From JBBILU01 sp037444775 (GTDB taxonomy: Bacteria > Patescibacteriota > Gracilibacteria > BD1-5 > UBA6164), in assembly GCA_037444775.1 (NCBI GenBank), contig JBBILU010000008.1, positions 1-47,303 on the forward strand: a stretch of DNA of 47,303 nucleotides, given 5' to 3'. Shown here one piece after another: positions 31,486 to 41,305 of the stretch. The notes beneath the pieces were generated by a model. That model made no database searches. It was not told the DNA's origin and saw only the letters and a list, made by a program, of their open reading frames with translations. Position 1 is the first letter of the stretch. Each line of letters opens with the position of its first letter. Made by a program: the position numbers and the translations under genes.

Positions 31486-32490
31486 TTAATACCAAATAAT
31501 TTTATTATCTTTTTTTAGTTTCATATTTCTAATTTCTTTAACAGTTTTATTATTTTTTCCATTAATAAACCTCAAAATTTCCGTAATATTTGCTTCACTA
31601 AGTCAAATAGTAGAGTTAGAATTAGAAATATAATAAATATATCTTATAATCTCTTTTTGTAAAAAAGGAGATTTTTTATTAAATTCACTTATTATGAAAC
31701 ATCATTTTTTATCTTTGAATTCACCCTCATTAATAAGGGTAATTGAATTACTTAAAAATTCCTTCACTTCTTCATCAATAAAATCTTTTAATTCAGCAAA
31801 ATAATCCAAAGTATTACCAATATTTTGTTTAAAATTTTTGTTAATTTTTTCTAGCTTTGGAATCACTTCTATTCTCAAATGATTTCTTGAAATTTCTGTA
31901 TCAAAATTTGTTGAATCAATGAAATATTTTAAAGAATTTTCATCTAAATAATTTTTTATTTCTTTTTTTGTAATATTTAAAAGTGGTCTCAAAATTCAAG
32001 GACTTCCCCCTCTAGTCCCCTCTTCTTTGTTAGGAGAAGGAGGATTTGTCATATTTATAAGTCCAGTAAGTTTGCTTCATCTTGCTAAATTAAACAAAAA
32101 AGTTTCTATTTTGTCATCAAGATGATGAGCAGTTAAAACATAATTTGAATTATAAATATTCAAAATTGCACTAAAAAATTGATATCTTTTTTCACGAGCT
32201 AATTCTTCAAAACTTTTGCTTGGATAAAGCTTTTTTATTTTTTCAAAATCGCATTCAGCTACTTCAAAACTAAAATTTTCTTTTTGTGCAAGTTTTTCTA
32301 AAAACTTTTCTTCTAAATCTGTTTCTGATCTTGTTTTGTGGTTAAAATAGCAAACAACCAAATTATTTCTAAAACTTGTTTCAAGAATTTTGTAAAGCAA
32401 AAACATAGAATCTGGTCAAGCTGAACAAGCTAAAATTATTTTTTCATCATTTGTGAAATATTTTTCCAAGAAAGTTTGAATATTAAGCAT
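31486..32490 (-). CDS. tilS: tRNA(Ile)-lysidine synthetase TilS
   Basis: 334 aa ATP-dependent enzyme that converts C34 of tRNA-Ile to lysidine. P-loop SAGPDS (23-28), VCYFNHKTR, AHHLDDKIETFLFNLARGSKL, then RPLLNITKKEI and DSTNFD. The C-terminal part (after a TGA-Gly at about residue 264) has the GLSEANITEILRFI substrate-binding segment. A GC-rich palindromic element encodes PPSPNKEEGTRGGSP near residues 148-163, between the catalytic core and the RPLLNI segment; a smaller one lies near residue 250. Convergent with serS. Confidence 0.92.
31722..31743 (-). repeat. Short palindromic island in tilS
   Basis: accctcattaataagggt, a weak relative of family B, in frame in tilS. Could be chance. Confidence 0.4.
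32002..32047 (-). repeat. Family A-related element inside tilS
   Basis: GC-rich cttccccctctagtcccctc then ttctttgttaggagaagg, read from the other strand in frame as NPPSPNKEEGTRGGSP. An imperfect hairpin, inverse orientation relative to the copies in other genes. Confidence 0.75.
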
Positions 32491-32506
32491 TTTTTTATAT
32501 AGTTAA

Positions 32507-32548
32507 GACCTCACCCTACCCTCTCCTTTGGAGGAGAGGGAAAGCAAA
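32507..32548. repeat. Family A palindromic element between tilS and polA
   Basis: cctcaccctaccctctcctt then tggaggagagggaaagc; stem ccctctcc/ggagaggg (32519-32540). Identical core to 36134-36173. Confidence 0.93.
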
Positions 32549-32557
32549 AATTGTGCT

Positions 32558-32597
32558 ATCTCTTTCCTTTGATGTCAAAGGAAAGGCTGGGGATGAT
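32558..32597. repeat. Second palindromic element directly before polA
   Basis: Perfect 11-bp stem ctttcctttga/tcaaaggaaag (loop tg, 32562-32585) followed by gctggggatgatt. Ends 40 bp before the truncated polA start; an in-frame TAG (32598) follows. Confidence 0.88.
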
Positions 32598-32636
32598 TAG
32601 ATAATACTCCAACTTTTATTTTTTACAACTTTTACA

Positions 32637-34184
32637 ATGGCAAAATTTTATGACACATTAATTGCAGAATATATAAAAAATCCTTGAAGAAGATGACTTT
32701 GACTTGATGATTTGGCTTTAAATTCGTTTGATTACCAAATGATAAGTTACGATGAATTAACAAATAAATGAAAAATCCCTTTTAAAGATATTTCTTTATT
32801 TGATGCTTCTAATTATTCTTGAGAAGATGTTTATATAACAAACAAAATTTATGAAAAACAAGTTGAAGAATGATTTTTTGATAACAAAATTTTAAATGAA
32901 ATAGAATTTCCACTAATACAGGTTTTGAAAAAAATGGAAATTACTTGAGTTAAAATTAACAAAGATAAACTAAAAGAAATTTGAGTTTTATTAGAAACAG
33001 AAATAAAATCTCTTGAAAAAGAGATATTTGCTTTAGCTTGAGAAGAATTTAATATAAAATCTCCAAAACAAGTTTGAGAACTTTTGTTTGAAAAAATGAA
33101 TTTACCAAAATGAAAAAAAACAAAAACAGGTTATTCAGTTGATTCTGAAGTTCTTGAAGAATTAGCAGTTTCTTATCCGATTGCAGAAAAAATTTCTCTT
33201 TATAGACATTATTCAAAGATTCTTTCAACTTATGTAGAATGACTTTTACCACTTTTAGATAAAAATGATTTACTTCATTCAAATTATAATCAAACTATTG
33301 CTTCAACTTGAAGGTTATCAAGCATAAATCCAAATTTGCAAAATATTCCAGCATCAAGCTGAATAGCATGACAAATTAGAGAAGCTTTTGTTTCAAGGTT
33401 TGAATGAGGGAAAATTATGGCTTTTGATTATTCTCAAATAGAAGTTAGATTACTTGCAATAATGTCACAAGATCAAAACCTGCTTGAAGCATTTGAAAAA
33501 TGAGAAGATATTCATGATAAAACTGCTAAACTTATTTGAACAGAAAATAGAAAAATAGCAAAAGCTGTTAATTTCTGAATAATTTATGGAATTAGTGCTT
33601 TTTGACTTAGTAAACAAATAAATATTTGAGTAGCAGAAAGCAAAAAATATATAGACGAATTCTACGAAAATTATCCAAAAGTTAGAGAATTTTTTGATAA
33701 AATTATTTCGGATTGCGAAAAAACTGGTTATGTAGAAACTATGTTTTGAAGAAAAAGATTTATAGCTGGAATTAATGACAGAAATAAAATGATCAAATCT
33801 TGAGCAGAAAGAGAAGCTACAAATATGCCAATTCAATGAACAAGTGCGGATATTATAAAACTTGCAATGATTGAGGTTGAGGATTTTTTAAGAAACAGTT
33901 ACCTCTTACCTCCCCCTAACCCTCTCCTTGGTAAGGAGGGGGAAACTCAACAAAGTGAAGTTGGGGGTGGTCTTAAATCTCAATTAATTATGCAAGTTCA
34001 TGATGAACTTGTGTTTGATGTTTTTCCTTGAGAAGAAGAAATTTTGAAAGAAAATATTGTTGAAATTATGTCTTCAATTCTTAATAAAACAGAACTTTTT
34101 TCTAAAAAAAAGCTTTGAATAAAAAAATTAATTCCTCTAAAAGTAGATTTTTGAATTTGAGAAAATTGGAGAGAAGGGAAGTAG
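32637..34184 (+). CDS. polA: DNA polymerase I, polymerase domain (N-terminally truncated)
   Basis: 515 aa family A DNA polymerase. Motif A DYSQIEVR from Asp264, motif B RKIAKAVNFGIIYG from Arg305, motif C QVHDELVFD with His455-Asp456-Glu457: the polymerase active site is intact. The protein starts within the 3'-5' exonuclease domain (KFYDTLIAEY at the Exo II motif, then YSGEDV at Exo III). Exo I and the whole 5'-nuclease domain are absent, so it is about 350-400 residues shorter than usual. An in-frame TAG at 32598 prevents extension. Two palindromic elements lie just upstream, and a third encodes PPPNPLLGKEGE just before motif C (about 423-447). Confidence 0.93.
33904..33977 (+). repeat. Composite palindromic element inside polA
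   Basis: Inner hairpin cctctcctt-ggt-aaggagggg flanked by outer arms acctccccctaac and gttgggggtggt. Longest in-gene copy; encodes PPPNPLLGKEGE followed by SEVGGGLK, ending directly before motif C. Confidence 0.88.
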
Positions 34185-34429
34185 AATAGTGAATGCTAAA
34201 TAGTAAAAAACTCCTTGACAAGGGATTCAGAGTTAAATAATTTTATCAAATAAAAATAGAAATGTCGTAAAAGTAATCAAAAATATTATTAGTAAGAGTT
34301 AAAATGTTAGAAAGTTGAAGAGTAAGCAAAAACTTTTTAATATTTTAACATCTTATTTTATTATTTTTTTTCAAAAAAAGTTTTAAAAGTTGCGACCCAA
34401 ACTTTTTGTTGTTTTTTATAACTAATTTC

Positions 34430-34529
34430 NNNNNNNNNNNNNNNNNNNNNNNNNNNNNNNNNNNNNNNNNNNNNNNNNNNNNNNNNNNNNNNNNNNNNNN
34501 NNNNNNNNNNNNNNNNNNNNNNNNNNNNN
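34430..34529. other. Assembly gap (100 N)
   Basis: Both flanks carry the same 55 bp (aaaaagttttaaaagttgcg and onward), as at the 24390 gap. Confidence 0.98.
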
Positions 34530-34660
34530 AAAAAGTTTTAAAAGTTGCGACCCAAACTTTTTGTTGTTTTTTATAACTAATTTCTAGGCTTATATTAAAG
34601 AAAAACTAGGTTTTACTTTAACCTGAAATTTCCTGCTAGGAAGAAAAGAGCCAACTTTTT

Positions 34661-34688
34661 TTGACAAAAATAAACTAAAAGATAATAT
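34661..34688 (+). promoter_or_regulatory. Putative promoter of frr
   Basis: TTGACA, 16-bp spacer, TAATAT, 32 bp before the ATG. Confidence 0.65.
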
Positions 34689-34720
34689 ACAAGAACAAAT
34701 TTATAATTTAATAAAAATAT

Positions 34721-35266
34721 ATGTTAGAAAAAGCAAAAGATTGAATAAATAAAGCAATCAAACATTTTGAGTTAGAATTGTCTAGATTACAACTTTGAAG
34801 AGCAAACCCAGCTTTAGTTGAAGATATTTTTGTTGAGCAATATGGTAGTTTACAAGCTATAAAGAATATAGCTTCTACTTCTACTATTGATAATCAAACT
34901 CTTTCTATTAAACCTTGGGATAGAAATTTAGTTCATCCAATTGCAAAAGCAATTACTGCTTCATGAAAATGACTAAATCCTCAAACTATGGCAGATTCAG
35001 TTATTATAAAAATTCCACCTTTAACAGAAGATAGAAGAAAAGATACAGCAAAAATTGCAAAAAAATTATCTGAAGAAGCTAAAATAAGTGTAAGAAATGT
35101 TAGATGAGAAGAGTTGAAAATAATTAAAAAAGCTGAAGCTGATAAAAAAATTAGTGAAGATGAATGTAAAAAATATGAAGAAGATTTGCAAAAAATAATT
35201 AATGATGCAAATAAATTAATAGATGAAAAAACTAAGAAAAAAGAAGAAGATATTATGAAAATATAA
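34721..35266 (+). CDS. frr: Ribosome recycling factor
   Basis: 181 aa, normal length; splits post-termination ribosomes together with EF-G. Seen: LSRLQLGRANPALVEDIFVE, LSIKPWDRNLVHPIAKAI, PPLTEDRRKD and the long C-terminal helices ending in TKKKEEDIMKI. Own promoter and terminator, so monocistronic. The Gly in QLGRAN and in ASGKGLNP are TGA. Confidence 0.97.
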
Positions 35267-35306
35267 AAATAATAGATGTTTTTCACAAAACATCTATTAT
35301 TTTTTT
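35265..35306. terminator. Bidirectional terminator between frr and znuB
   Basis: Perfect stem aataatagatgtttt/aaaacatctattatt, loop tcac, with A and T runs. The znuB stop codon (35297-35299) is inside it. Confidence 0.92.
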
Positions 35307-36106
35307 TGTATAAATTTTCAAAAAAGAAAAAATATTACAAAAAATCAAACTAAAAGCAAACTAGTAGTTCAACTTGCTGAAATATCCCAAAAATATGAAG
35401 ATAAAATTCCAACTGTAATAGAAAAAACTGAGATAATTTGAGCAATAATTATGCTAGAAAAAAAGCTTTTACTGATTTGAGTTGAAGCAATAATTGGTAA
35501 AATAACTAAGCTTCCAAGAAGAAGAATTCCAACAATAGGAAGAAAAAGAGCTATAAGTAAAGCTGTTGACAAAATAAGGAGTAAATTTATTTGTTTTACT
35601 TTTACTCAAGCAGCTAAAGCTGACATTTCATCATAAGTTACCCATAAAAGTTTTTTTCTAATAAAAAATAAAACTAGAGCTATAAAAAAACAAGAAATAA
35701 CTAAAATAAGCAAATCTAATCTTGAAACTAAAGTAATACTTCAAAATAAATAAGAAGAAATAGATAGCATTATTTTGCTATTTAAACTCATAGCAATAGC
35801 AACAAAAGATAAATTTGTAGCAAGTATAAGAGCCAAAACCATATCTCAAGTGAGTTTTTTTGTGAATCTTAATTTTTCTATAATAAATCAAGAAAAAAGA
35901 GAATATACAATAGTGGTAACAAAAGGAGAAATTCCAGATAAAATTCCAATAATAACTCAACTTAATGATGTATGAGCCAAAGTATCAGAAATTAATGTAT
36001 ATCTTCTTATAATTAAAAAAGCTCACAAAACAGGACTCAAAAGAGACACAAGAATTCCTGAAAGCAAAGCATTTTGCATAAATTCATATTCTAGGAAAGA
36101 AAACAT
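35297..36106 (-). CDS. znuB: Zinc/manganese ABC transporter permease (ZnuB-like)
   Basis: 269 aa, about eight membrane helices, of the ABC-3 family. Typical segments: NALLSGILVSLLSPVLGAFL, RRYTLISDTLAHTSLSGV and GILLLGSLVILPIIAS. Last gene of the zinc operon; separated from znuC by 158 bp containing two inverted palindromic elements. Partner ATPase and binding protein are adjacent. Confidence 0.93.
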
Positions 36107-36133
36107 ACTATAATATAAAAAAATAAATTTTCC

Positions 36134-36173
36134 AACCCTCACCCTACCCTCTCCTTTGGAGGAGAGGGAAAGC
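36134..36173. repeat. Family A palindromic element, left arm of inverted pair
   Basis: ccctcaccctaccctctcct then ttggaggagagggaaagc; core hairpin ccctctcc/ggagaggg. Same sequence as 32507-32548. Confidence 0.93.
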
Positions 36174-36229
36174 ACAAAATCTAAAAGCAGCAACAATATA
36201 AATATAAAAATATTTATTACTTGTATTAT

Positions 36230-36263
36230 CCCTCTCCTTTGGAGGAGAGGGTAGGGTGAGGGT
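36230..36263. repeat. Family A palindromic element, right arm of inverted pair
   Basis: ccctctcctttggaggagag then ggtagggtgaggg: reverse complement of the element at 36134, with 56 bp between them, so the pair looks like a small inverted-repeat element. Confidence 0.93.
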
Positions 36264-36264
36264 A

Positions 36265-37017
36265 CTAGTTAAAAAATTCTAATTTTTGTTTTTGAAACAC
36301 TTTCTTTATTTCAAAAAAATGAGTATTTATGTGAACACAATCTTGGCATTCAGTTTTTCCAACATACCAAACTCTTTCAATTTTGTCACTCAAATTTTGC
36401 AAATTATGAGAAATCAAAATTATAGTTATATTATGTTTTTTATTTAAGTGATGCAATAAGTCAAAAAAGTGTTTTTGATTTACTGAGTCAATTCCAGCAC
36501 TCGGTTCATCCATAATAATAATATCTGGATTTGCTAAAAGAGATTTTGCTATTAAAACTCTTTGTTGTTGTCAACCTGACAAATCTCTAAAAGGAGTATG
36601 TAAAAAATCTCACATATTTACATGTTTCAAAGCCTTTTCTATACTATCATAAGAGCAAAATTTGTTTTCTTTTTTTAGAGGAAAAAGAGACTTTTTTTTG
36701 TTATATGTTCCAATATGTACTAACTCTTTTACTGTAATAGGAATAATTCCATCTATAACATGAGCTTTTTGAGAAATGTATTCTACTGTATAAGGATTTT
36801 TTTTGCTTTTGTTTCAAGCAGAATCATACCAAATAACTTCTCAAAAATTTGCTTTTAAAAGAGAGAGAATCAGTTTTATCAAAGTCGTTTTTCATTTTCC
36901 ATTTTCTCAAAACACTCAAATAAAGTCTCCTGACTCTATTTGAGTGTTAATATTTGAAAAAATATTTCTGTCTTTTTCATAAGAAAAAGACAAGTTTTTT
37001 AATTCTAGAATTTTCAT
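36265..37017 (-). CDS. znuC: Zinc ABC transporter ATPase (ZnuC-like)
   Basis: 250 aa. Walker A GENGKGKTT (37-45), signature LSGGQQQR, Walker B IIIMDEPSAGID, and switch His in LISHN: a complete ABC ATPase. The C-terminus has a CQDCVHINTH segment common in zinc-type ATPases (ligand-like Cys and His). Follows znuA by 9 bp. Its TAG stop directly abuts the inverted palindromic element. Confidence 0.93.
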
Positions 37018-37026
37018 AATAGTTTT

Positions 37027-38004
37027 TTATTTGCATTCTAATCATTTTCTCAAAGCTTCTAAATTCTTTTCCATAATTGAAATATAATTTTCTCATGCTT
37101 GTACTTGTTCACTCGTTAAAGTCTCAAGTGGGTCTAGTTCAAAAATTTCTGCTCAAGTTTCTTTTTTAATTGTTTCAGCAAATTTTGGAGAAACTAATTT
37201 TTCTGAATATACTGCTTTTAATCACTCATTTTTGATGGTATCAATAGCATTTTTTATATCAGATGCTGTTGGTTCTTCTTCTGGACTAATTCCCATAATA
37301 GCTATTTGTTCCAAAGCATAATCTCTTGCTAGATAAGCAAAAGCTTCATGAGAAGTAATAAATTTTTTGTGTGCACAATTTGAAAGTCAGCTTCCAAATT
37401 TAGTATCTAAACTTTCTAAATTCTTTTGTAAAGTAAGATAGTTTTCAGCTTTTAAAGTCATAACTTTTCATAATTCCCTAAAAAGAATTTCTGACTTTTC
37501 TTTCATAGTTTTTGGTGAAAGCCAAGTGTGAGGATCCGTATCTCAGTGATTATGCTCATCCTCATGATGCTCATTTTTATGATGCTCTTCTTTTGTGGAA
37601 ATAGGATTTTTAATTTGTTCTGCTAACAAAATTGTTGGAACTGTTCATTTCAGCATTTCTATCAGTTTTTCTTCATAAGGTTCAAGTCAAAATCAGTTCA
37701 TAACTATGGCACTTGCTTTTGTTATTTGAGCTATTTGTCCAGCTGTTGGTTCATATCCATGAGCTTCTCATCCATTTGGAACAATATTTACAATTTGTGC
37801 TTCATTTCCAACTAATTCTCTAGTCAAAAATTCAATTGGATAAAAAGAAGTGTAGATTTTTGGTAAATCATTCATTTTTACTATTCAAGAACTAGTTTGC
37901 ACATAAATATCATCATTTTTGATGTTGAATTTATACATTCAGGCAAGAGCAATTCATACTATAATAAAAATAATAAATGCTCAAATATACAATAATTTTT
38001 TCAT
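37027..38004 (-). CDS. znuA: Zinc ABC transporter substrate-binding protein (ZnuA-like)
   Basis: 325 aa. N-terminal membrane anchor or signal (MKKLLYIGAFIIFIIVG), then SFYPIEFLTRELVG, GGEAHGYEPT with a zinc-ligand His, a His/Glu-rich loop (EEHHKNEHHEDEHNH, about 143-157) typical of zinc-specific proteins, DPHTWLSP and SHEAFAYLARDY. Such proteins catch Zn2+ outside the membrane and hand it to ZnuB. Position between cobW and znuC and the His-rich loop favour zinc over manganese. Confidence 0.94.
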
Positions 38005-38053
38005 AATATAAAAGTTAAAAATTAAAAAAATACTTATCTTAACAGTTTTATTT

Positions 38054-39271
38054 TTATCAAATAATTTCTCACCATTTGGGAACTGGATCTTCAAAATCAT
38101 TCCATAATTCTGGATGAGACATTTCTTCTTCTGTTAAAAGAGCTTTGTCAAGAAGAGCAATAATTTCATCATTATTCATATTAACTCAAATAATTACCAT
38201 TTCATTTCTTCTATCTCACCATTTACTATTTCAAAAAATTTTTTGATATTCTTCAAAAGATTCTGGAGAATATTCTATTAATTCCTCTTTGCTAAAACTA
38301 GCCATCCATCTTCCAAGAGGATCTATTTTTATACTTCATCAAGCCAAACTCCAATTTCAAGCAATATCATTTCTTGAAGCCAACCAAAAAACTCATTTTG
38401 ATCTAACTACTCAAGACCAAGACATATTTGCTATTTCCATAAATCTTTTAGGATGAAATGGTTTATCTCTTCTATAAACAAAAGAACTTATTCCATATTC
38501 TTCAGTTTCTGGTGTATGTGTTGCATGTCAACCTGATTCTAGTTCTTTTACCCATAAAGGACTTTTTTCTGCTTTTTCAAAATCAAACAGTCAAGTACCA
38601 ATTATTTCTTGTATATCAACTTGAGAATCGACAGTTTCAATTATTTTTGCATCTGCTTGAAGAGATTTAATAATTCATTTTATAAAATGAAGTTCTTCTT
38701 GGGATACCAAATCAACTTTATTGAGAATTAAAATATCACAAAATTCAATTTGCTCTACAATTAAATTTACCAAAGGTCTATCATCTTCATCACTGAGTCA
38801 CATATTTATTTCAGCTAATGTTTTGTTACTCCCAAATTGTTTTAAAAAATTATAAGCATCAACTACTGTTACCATTGTATCAAGATAAGCCCACTTTGAC
38901 AAATCTATTCCTGTTTGTTCATCTATGTAACTAAAGGTTTGAGCTACAGGAATAGGTTCAGAAATTCCTGTACTTTCAATAATTATAGCATCATATTTTC
39001 ACTCTTTTGCTAATTTTTCAACTTCTATTAACAAATCTTCTCTCAAAGTACAACAAATACATCCATTAGACATTTCTACTAATTTTTCTTCAGTTTTTGA
39101 AAGAGAATTTCAGTTTTTTACTAAGTTATAATCAACATTTATTTCTCACATATCATTTACTATTAAAGCAACTTTTTTATCTCATCTTTGCTTTAAAATA
39201 TTATTTAAAAGTGTAGTTTTTCAAGCTCATAAAAATCAAGATAAGACAGTTACAGGAAGTTTTTTAGTCAT
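38054..39271 (-). CDS. CobW/ZigA-type zinc metallochaperone GTPase
   Basis: 405 aa. P-loop GFLGAGKTT (12-20), metal-binding CICC (Cys71-Cys74), ESTGISEP, NKVDLV (GTPase specificity) and a C-terminal CobW_C domain with WGDRRNEMVIIG. COG0523 proteins of this type deliver zinc to client enzymes under scarcity. Second gene in the operon, between the Fur-type regulator and znuA. The C-terminal glycines are TGA, so the standard code would cut it. Confidence 0.93.
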
Positions 39272-39280
39272 ATACTTTTG

Positions 39281-39679
39281 TTAAGAATTACATTTTTTAC
39301 ATATTCATAAAATATTCACAGAATGTTCTTTTATAGAAAATCCCATTTTTTCTGCTTCCTCAAAAATCTTTTTACAAATATTTTCAGAATCAAAATTCAA
39401 AATACTTTTGCACTTTTGGCAGACCATATGTTCATGATGATTAGCTTGTTCATTGATTTCATAGCTTTCTCATTTTTCTCACATATATACTCTTCTTAAT
39501 ATCCCTATTTCCAAAAAAAGATTGAGAGTTCTAAAAATAGAAGCTCTTCATAAATGAGGAAAATTCTCCAAAATATCTGCTGAAGAAAAAATATGTTTTT
39601 TTTCTAAAAACTCAAAAATAGCTTTTCTTTCAGGAGTAATCCTTTTTCCAGCATTTTTTAAAACATCCTCTATATTCAT
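39281..39679 (-). CDS. zur: Fur-family regulator, probably Zur
   Basis: 132 aa. Winged helix (about 1-75, RITPERKAIFEFL and GRASIFRTLNLF) and a metal-binding part with His81, His82, His84, Cys87, Cys90, Cys127 and Cys130. First gene of the zinc operon, 9 bp before cobW, so a zinc-sensing repressor controlling itself and the uptake genes is inferred; the sequence alone cannot separate Zur from Fur. Confidence 0.88.
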
Positions 39680-39683
39680 ATAA

Positions 39684-39700
39684 TTGAGACTTAGTATCAA
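39684..39700 (-). promoter_or_regulatory. Candidate Zur operator
   Basis: TTGATACTaAGTCTCAA on the minus strand: half-sites match 7 of 8 bases in inverted orientation. Lies between the -10 site and the zur start. Inference only. Confidence 0.4.
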
Positions 39701-39713
39701 ATAAAGCAAGTTG

Positions 39714-39740
39714 ATTATAGATATTTTTTTAGAAAGTCAA
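39714..39740 (-). promoter_or_regulatory. Promoter of the zinc operon
   Basis: Minus strand TTGACT (39735-39740), 15-bp spacer, TATAAT (39714-39719), 35 bp before the zur ATG. Confidence 0.65.
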
Positions 39741-39747
39741 AAGTTTT

Positions 39748-39783
39748 ATAAAAAAACAGTAAAAAAAATTTTTTCTACTGTTT
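39748..39783 (-). terminator. Terminator of the dprA transcript
   Basis: Stem aaacagta/tactgttt with a long A/T inner part; T-run on the minus strand. Sits between dprA and the zur promoter. Confidence 0.6.
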
Positions 39784-39910
39784 CTTTATACTTGAAATAG
39801 CATAAACTTTATTTTTCAAATCTTTTTCTTCAAAAAGTACAGAAAATTCTCTAAAAGTTTATAAAGTTTGGATTATATTTATTGAGTAAAAAAAGATTTT
39901 TGTAATTTTT

Positions 39911-40996
39911 TTATTTTATTTGATATTTTCATCATAAACTAGACTTAATTATTCAAGAAATTTCCATCATAGAAAGCCTAAAAGAAACAGCAGAAATATC
40001 AAGATTTAATTTTTTACAAATATCATTTGAAGATAATGCTTCCAATATTAAAATATCATAAATTTTTTTATCAAGTTCATTATCAAACTTTATTTTTGTA
40101 ACTAAACTTTCTTCTTTTTTTTCTTCTTTTTTGAAATTATATTCAGATAAAATATCAAAAACATTTGTTACAAGTTTGGCTTGTCAGGTAGAAATTAATT
40201 TATTTGTTCAAGAAGAATTTGATCTAAAAATATCTCACGGAATTGCAAATAAATCTTTTCATAAGTCAAGAGCAAGTTGTGCCGTAATTAGACTTCAAGA
40301 TTTTTCTTGAGCTTCTACAAGTAAAACTCAAGATGAAATTCAAGCTACAAGCTCATTTCTAATTGGAAAATTATATGGATTTCAAACTTCTTCAAATGGG
40401 AAAACAGAAACAACAGCTCATCATTTTTCAACTATTTCATCATAAAATTTCTCGTTTCAGACTGGATAGTCAATATTTATTCAAGTTCAAACAAAAGCAA
40501 TAGTTTTGTTTCAAGCTTTCAAAGTTGATTTATGTGCTTCAGTATCACATCCATAAGCTCCTCATGAAATTATAACAAAATATGCAGATAATTCTGGAAC
40601 GATTTTTTCTATAACTGATTTTCAATAACTTGTTATTTTCCTAGAACCAACAACAGCAAAAGATGGGGAATTATCCAAAACTCATCTAACATATAATAAA
40701 TATGGTGAATTTGGAATATTTTTTAGATTTTCTGGAAAGTCCAAATCAAATTTTGTAATAATTCTAGAATTTCTTTTTTTCAACTGTTTTTCTATATATT
40801 TCAAATCAAACTTTTGCCTTTGTTCTAAAATAAAAGCAATTTGATTTTCTCTAATTCCAGCCTTTTTTAAGGTTTCGAAGCTTATATTATTATAAAAATC
40901 TTCATAACAAGAATTATTTTCAAAAATAGAGTTTAATTTGTTTTGACTAATTCAAATATTGTGTAACAAAGCTAAGTATTTAATGTTTTCTTGCAT
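39911..40996 (-). CDS. dprA: DNA-processing protein DprA
   Basis: 361 aa. Rossmann-like core with VVGSRKITSYGKSVI, ISGGAYGCDTEAHKSTL, IAFVGTGINIDYP, NFPIRNELVAGIS and a C-terminal winged-helix domain (about 300-361). DprA loads RecA on incoming single-stranded DNA in natural transformation. A short N-terminal domain precedes the core. Eleven bp downstream of a decayed small gene. Fits with the pilin-like gene at 3352 as a DNA-uptake theme, though not proven. Confidence 0.94.
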
Positions 40997-41007
40997 AAAA
41001 GAAGGGA

Positions 41008-41182
41008 TTATTTATAAATATCTCATTTATATCATATTTCATCAATTAAAATTTCTTCTCAACTATAAAAGATATTATTCTTATTTTTCAAATTCTTCAT
41101 ATAAATCTTTTTAAGAAACAGCAGAAAAATTTACAAATTTTTTTGCTATATATTCTGGAACATCTACACTTATTACAGTCAT
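41008..41182 (-). pseudogene. Decayed antitoxin-like small gene
   Basis: ATG at 41182 reads MTVISVDVPEYIAKKFVNF then reaches a TAA after 23 codons; the frame continues KDLYEEFEK, then after a one-base shift in an A-run NKNNIFYSGEEILIDE and a stop at 41008-41010. The start resembles Phd/AbrB-type antitoxins. TAA is not recoded here, so one nonsense and one frameshift point to decay (or sequencing error in the homopolymer). Confidence 0.5.
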
Positions 41183-41248
41183 ATTTTTTTTATATTATAA
41201 AATTATATAAACTCAGTATAATAATTTCTCAGAAAACACAAATTTTTT

Positions 41249-41276
41249 TTGCAGTATTTTTGTTTGTTTATATAAT
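41249..41276 (+). promoter_or_regulatory. Putative promoter of the FemAB-like gene
   Basis: TTGCAG, 16-bp spacer, TATAAT, 29 bp before the ATG. Confidence 0.6.
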
Positions 41277-41305
41277 GAAAGAAATTTATTATATAAACTA
41301 ATTTA

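Larger units (their letters stand above)
34185..34720. other. Gene-free stretch with assembly gap before frr
   Basis: No frame of note on either strand. Holds a 55-bp sequence on both sides of a 100-N gap (34375-34429 and 34530-34584), a small ttcctgctaggaa palindrome, and the frr promoter. If the gap is an overlap the true length is about 380 bp. Confidence 0.7.
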
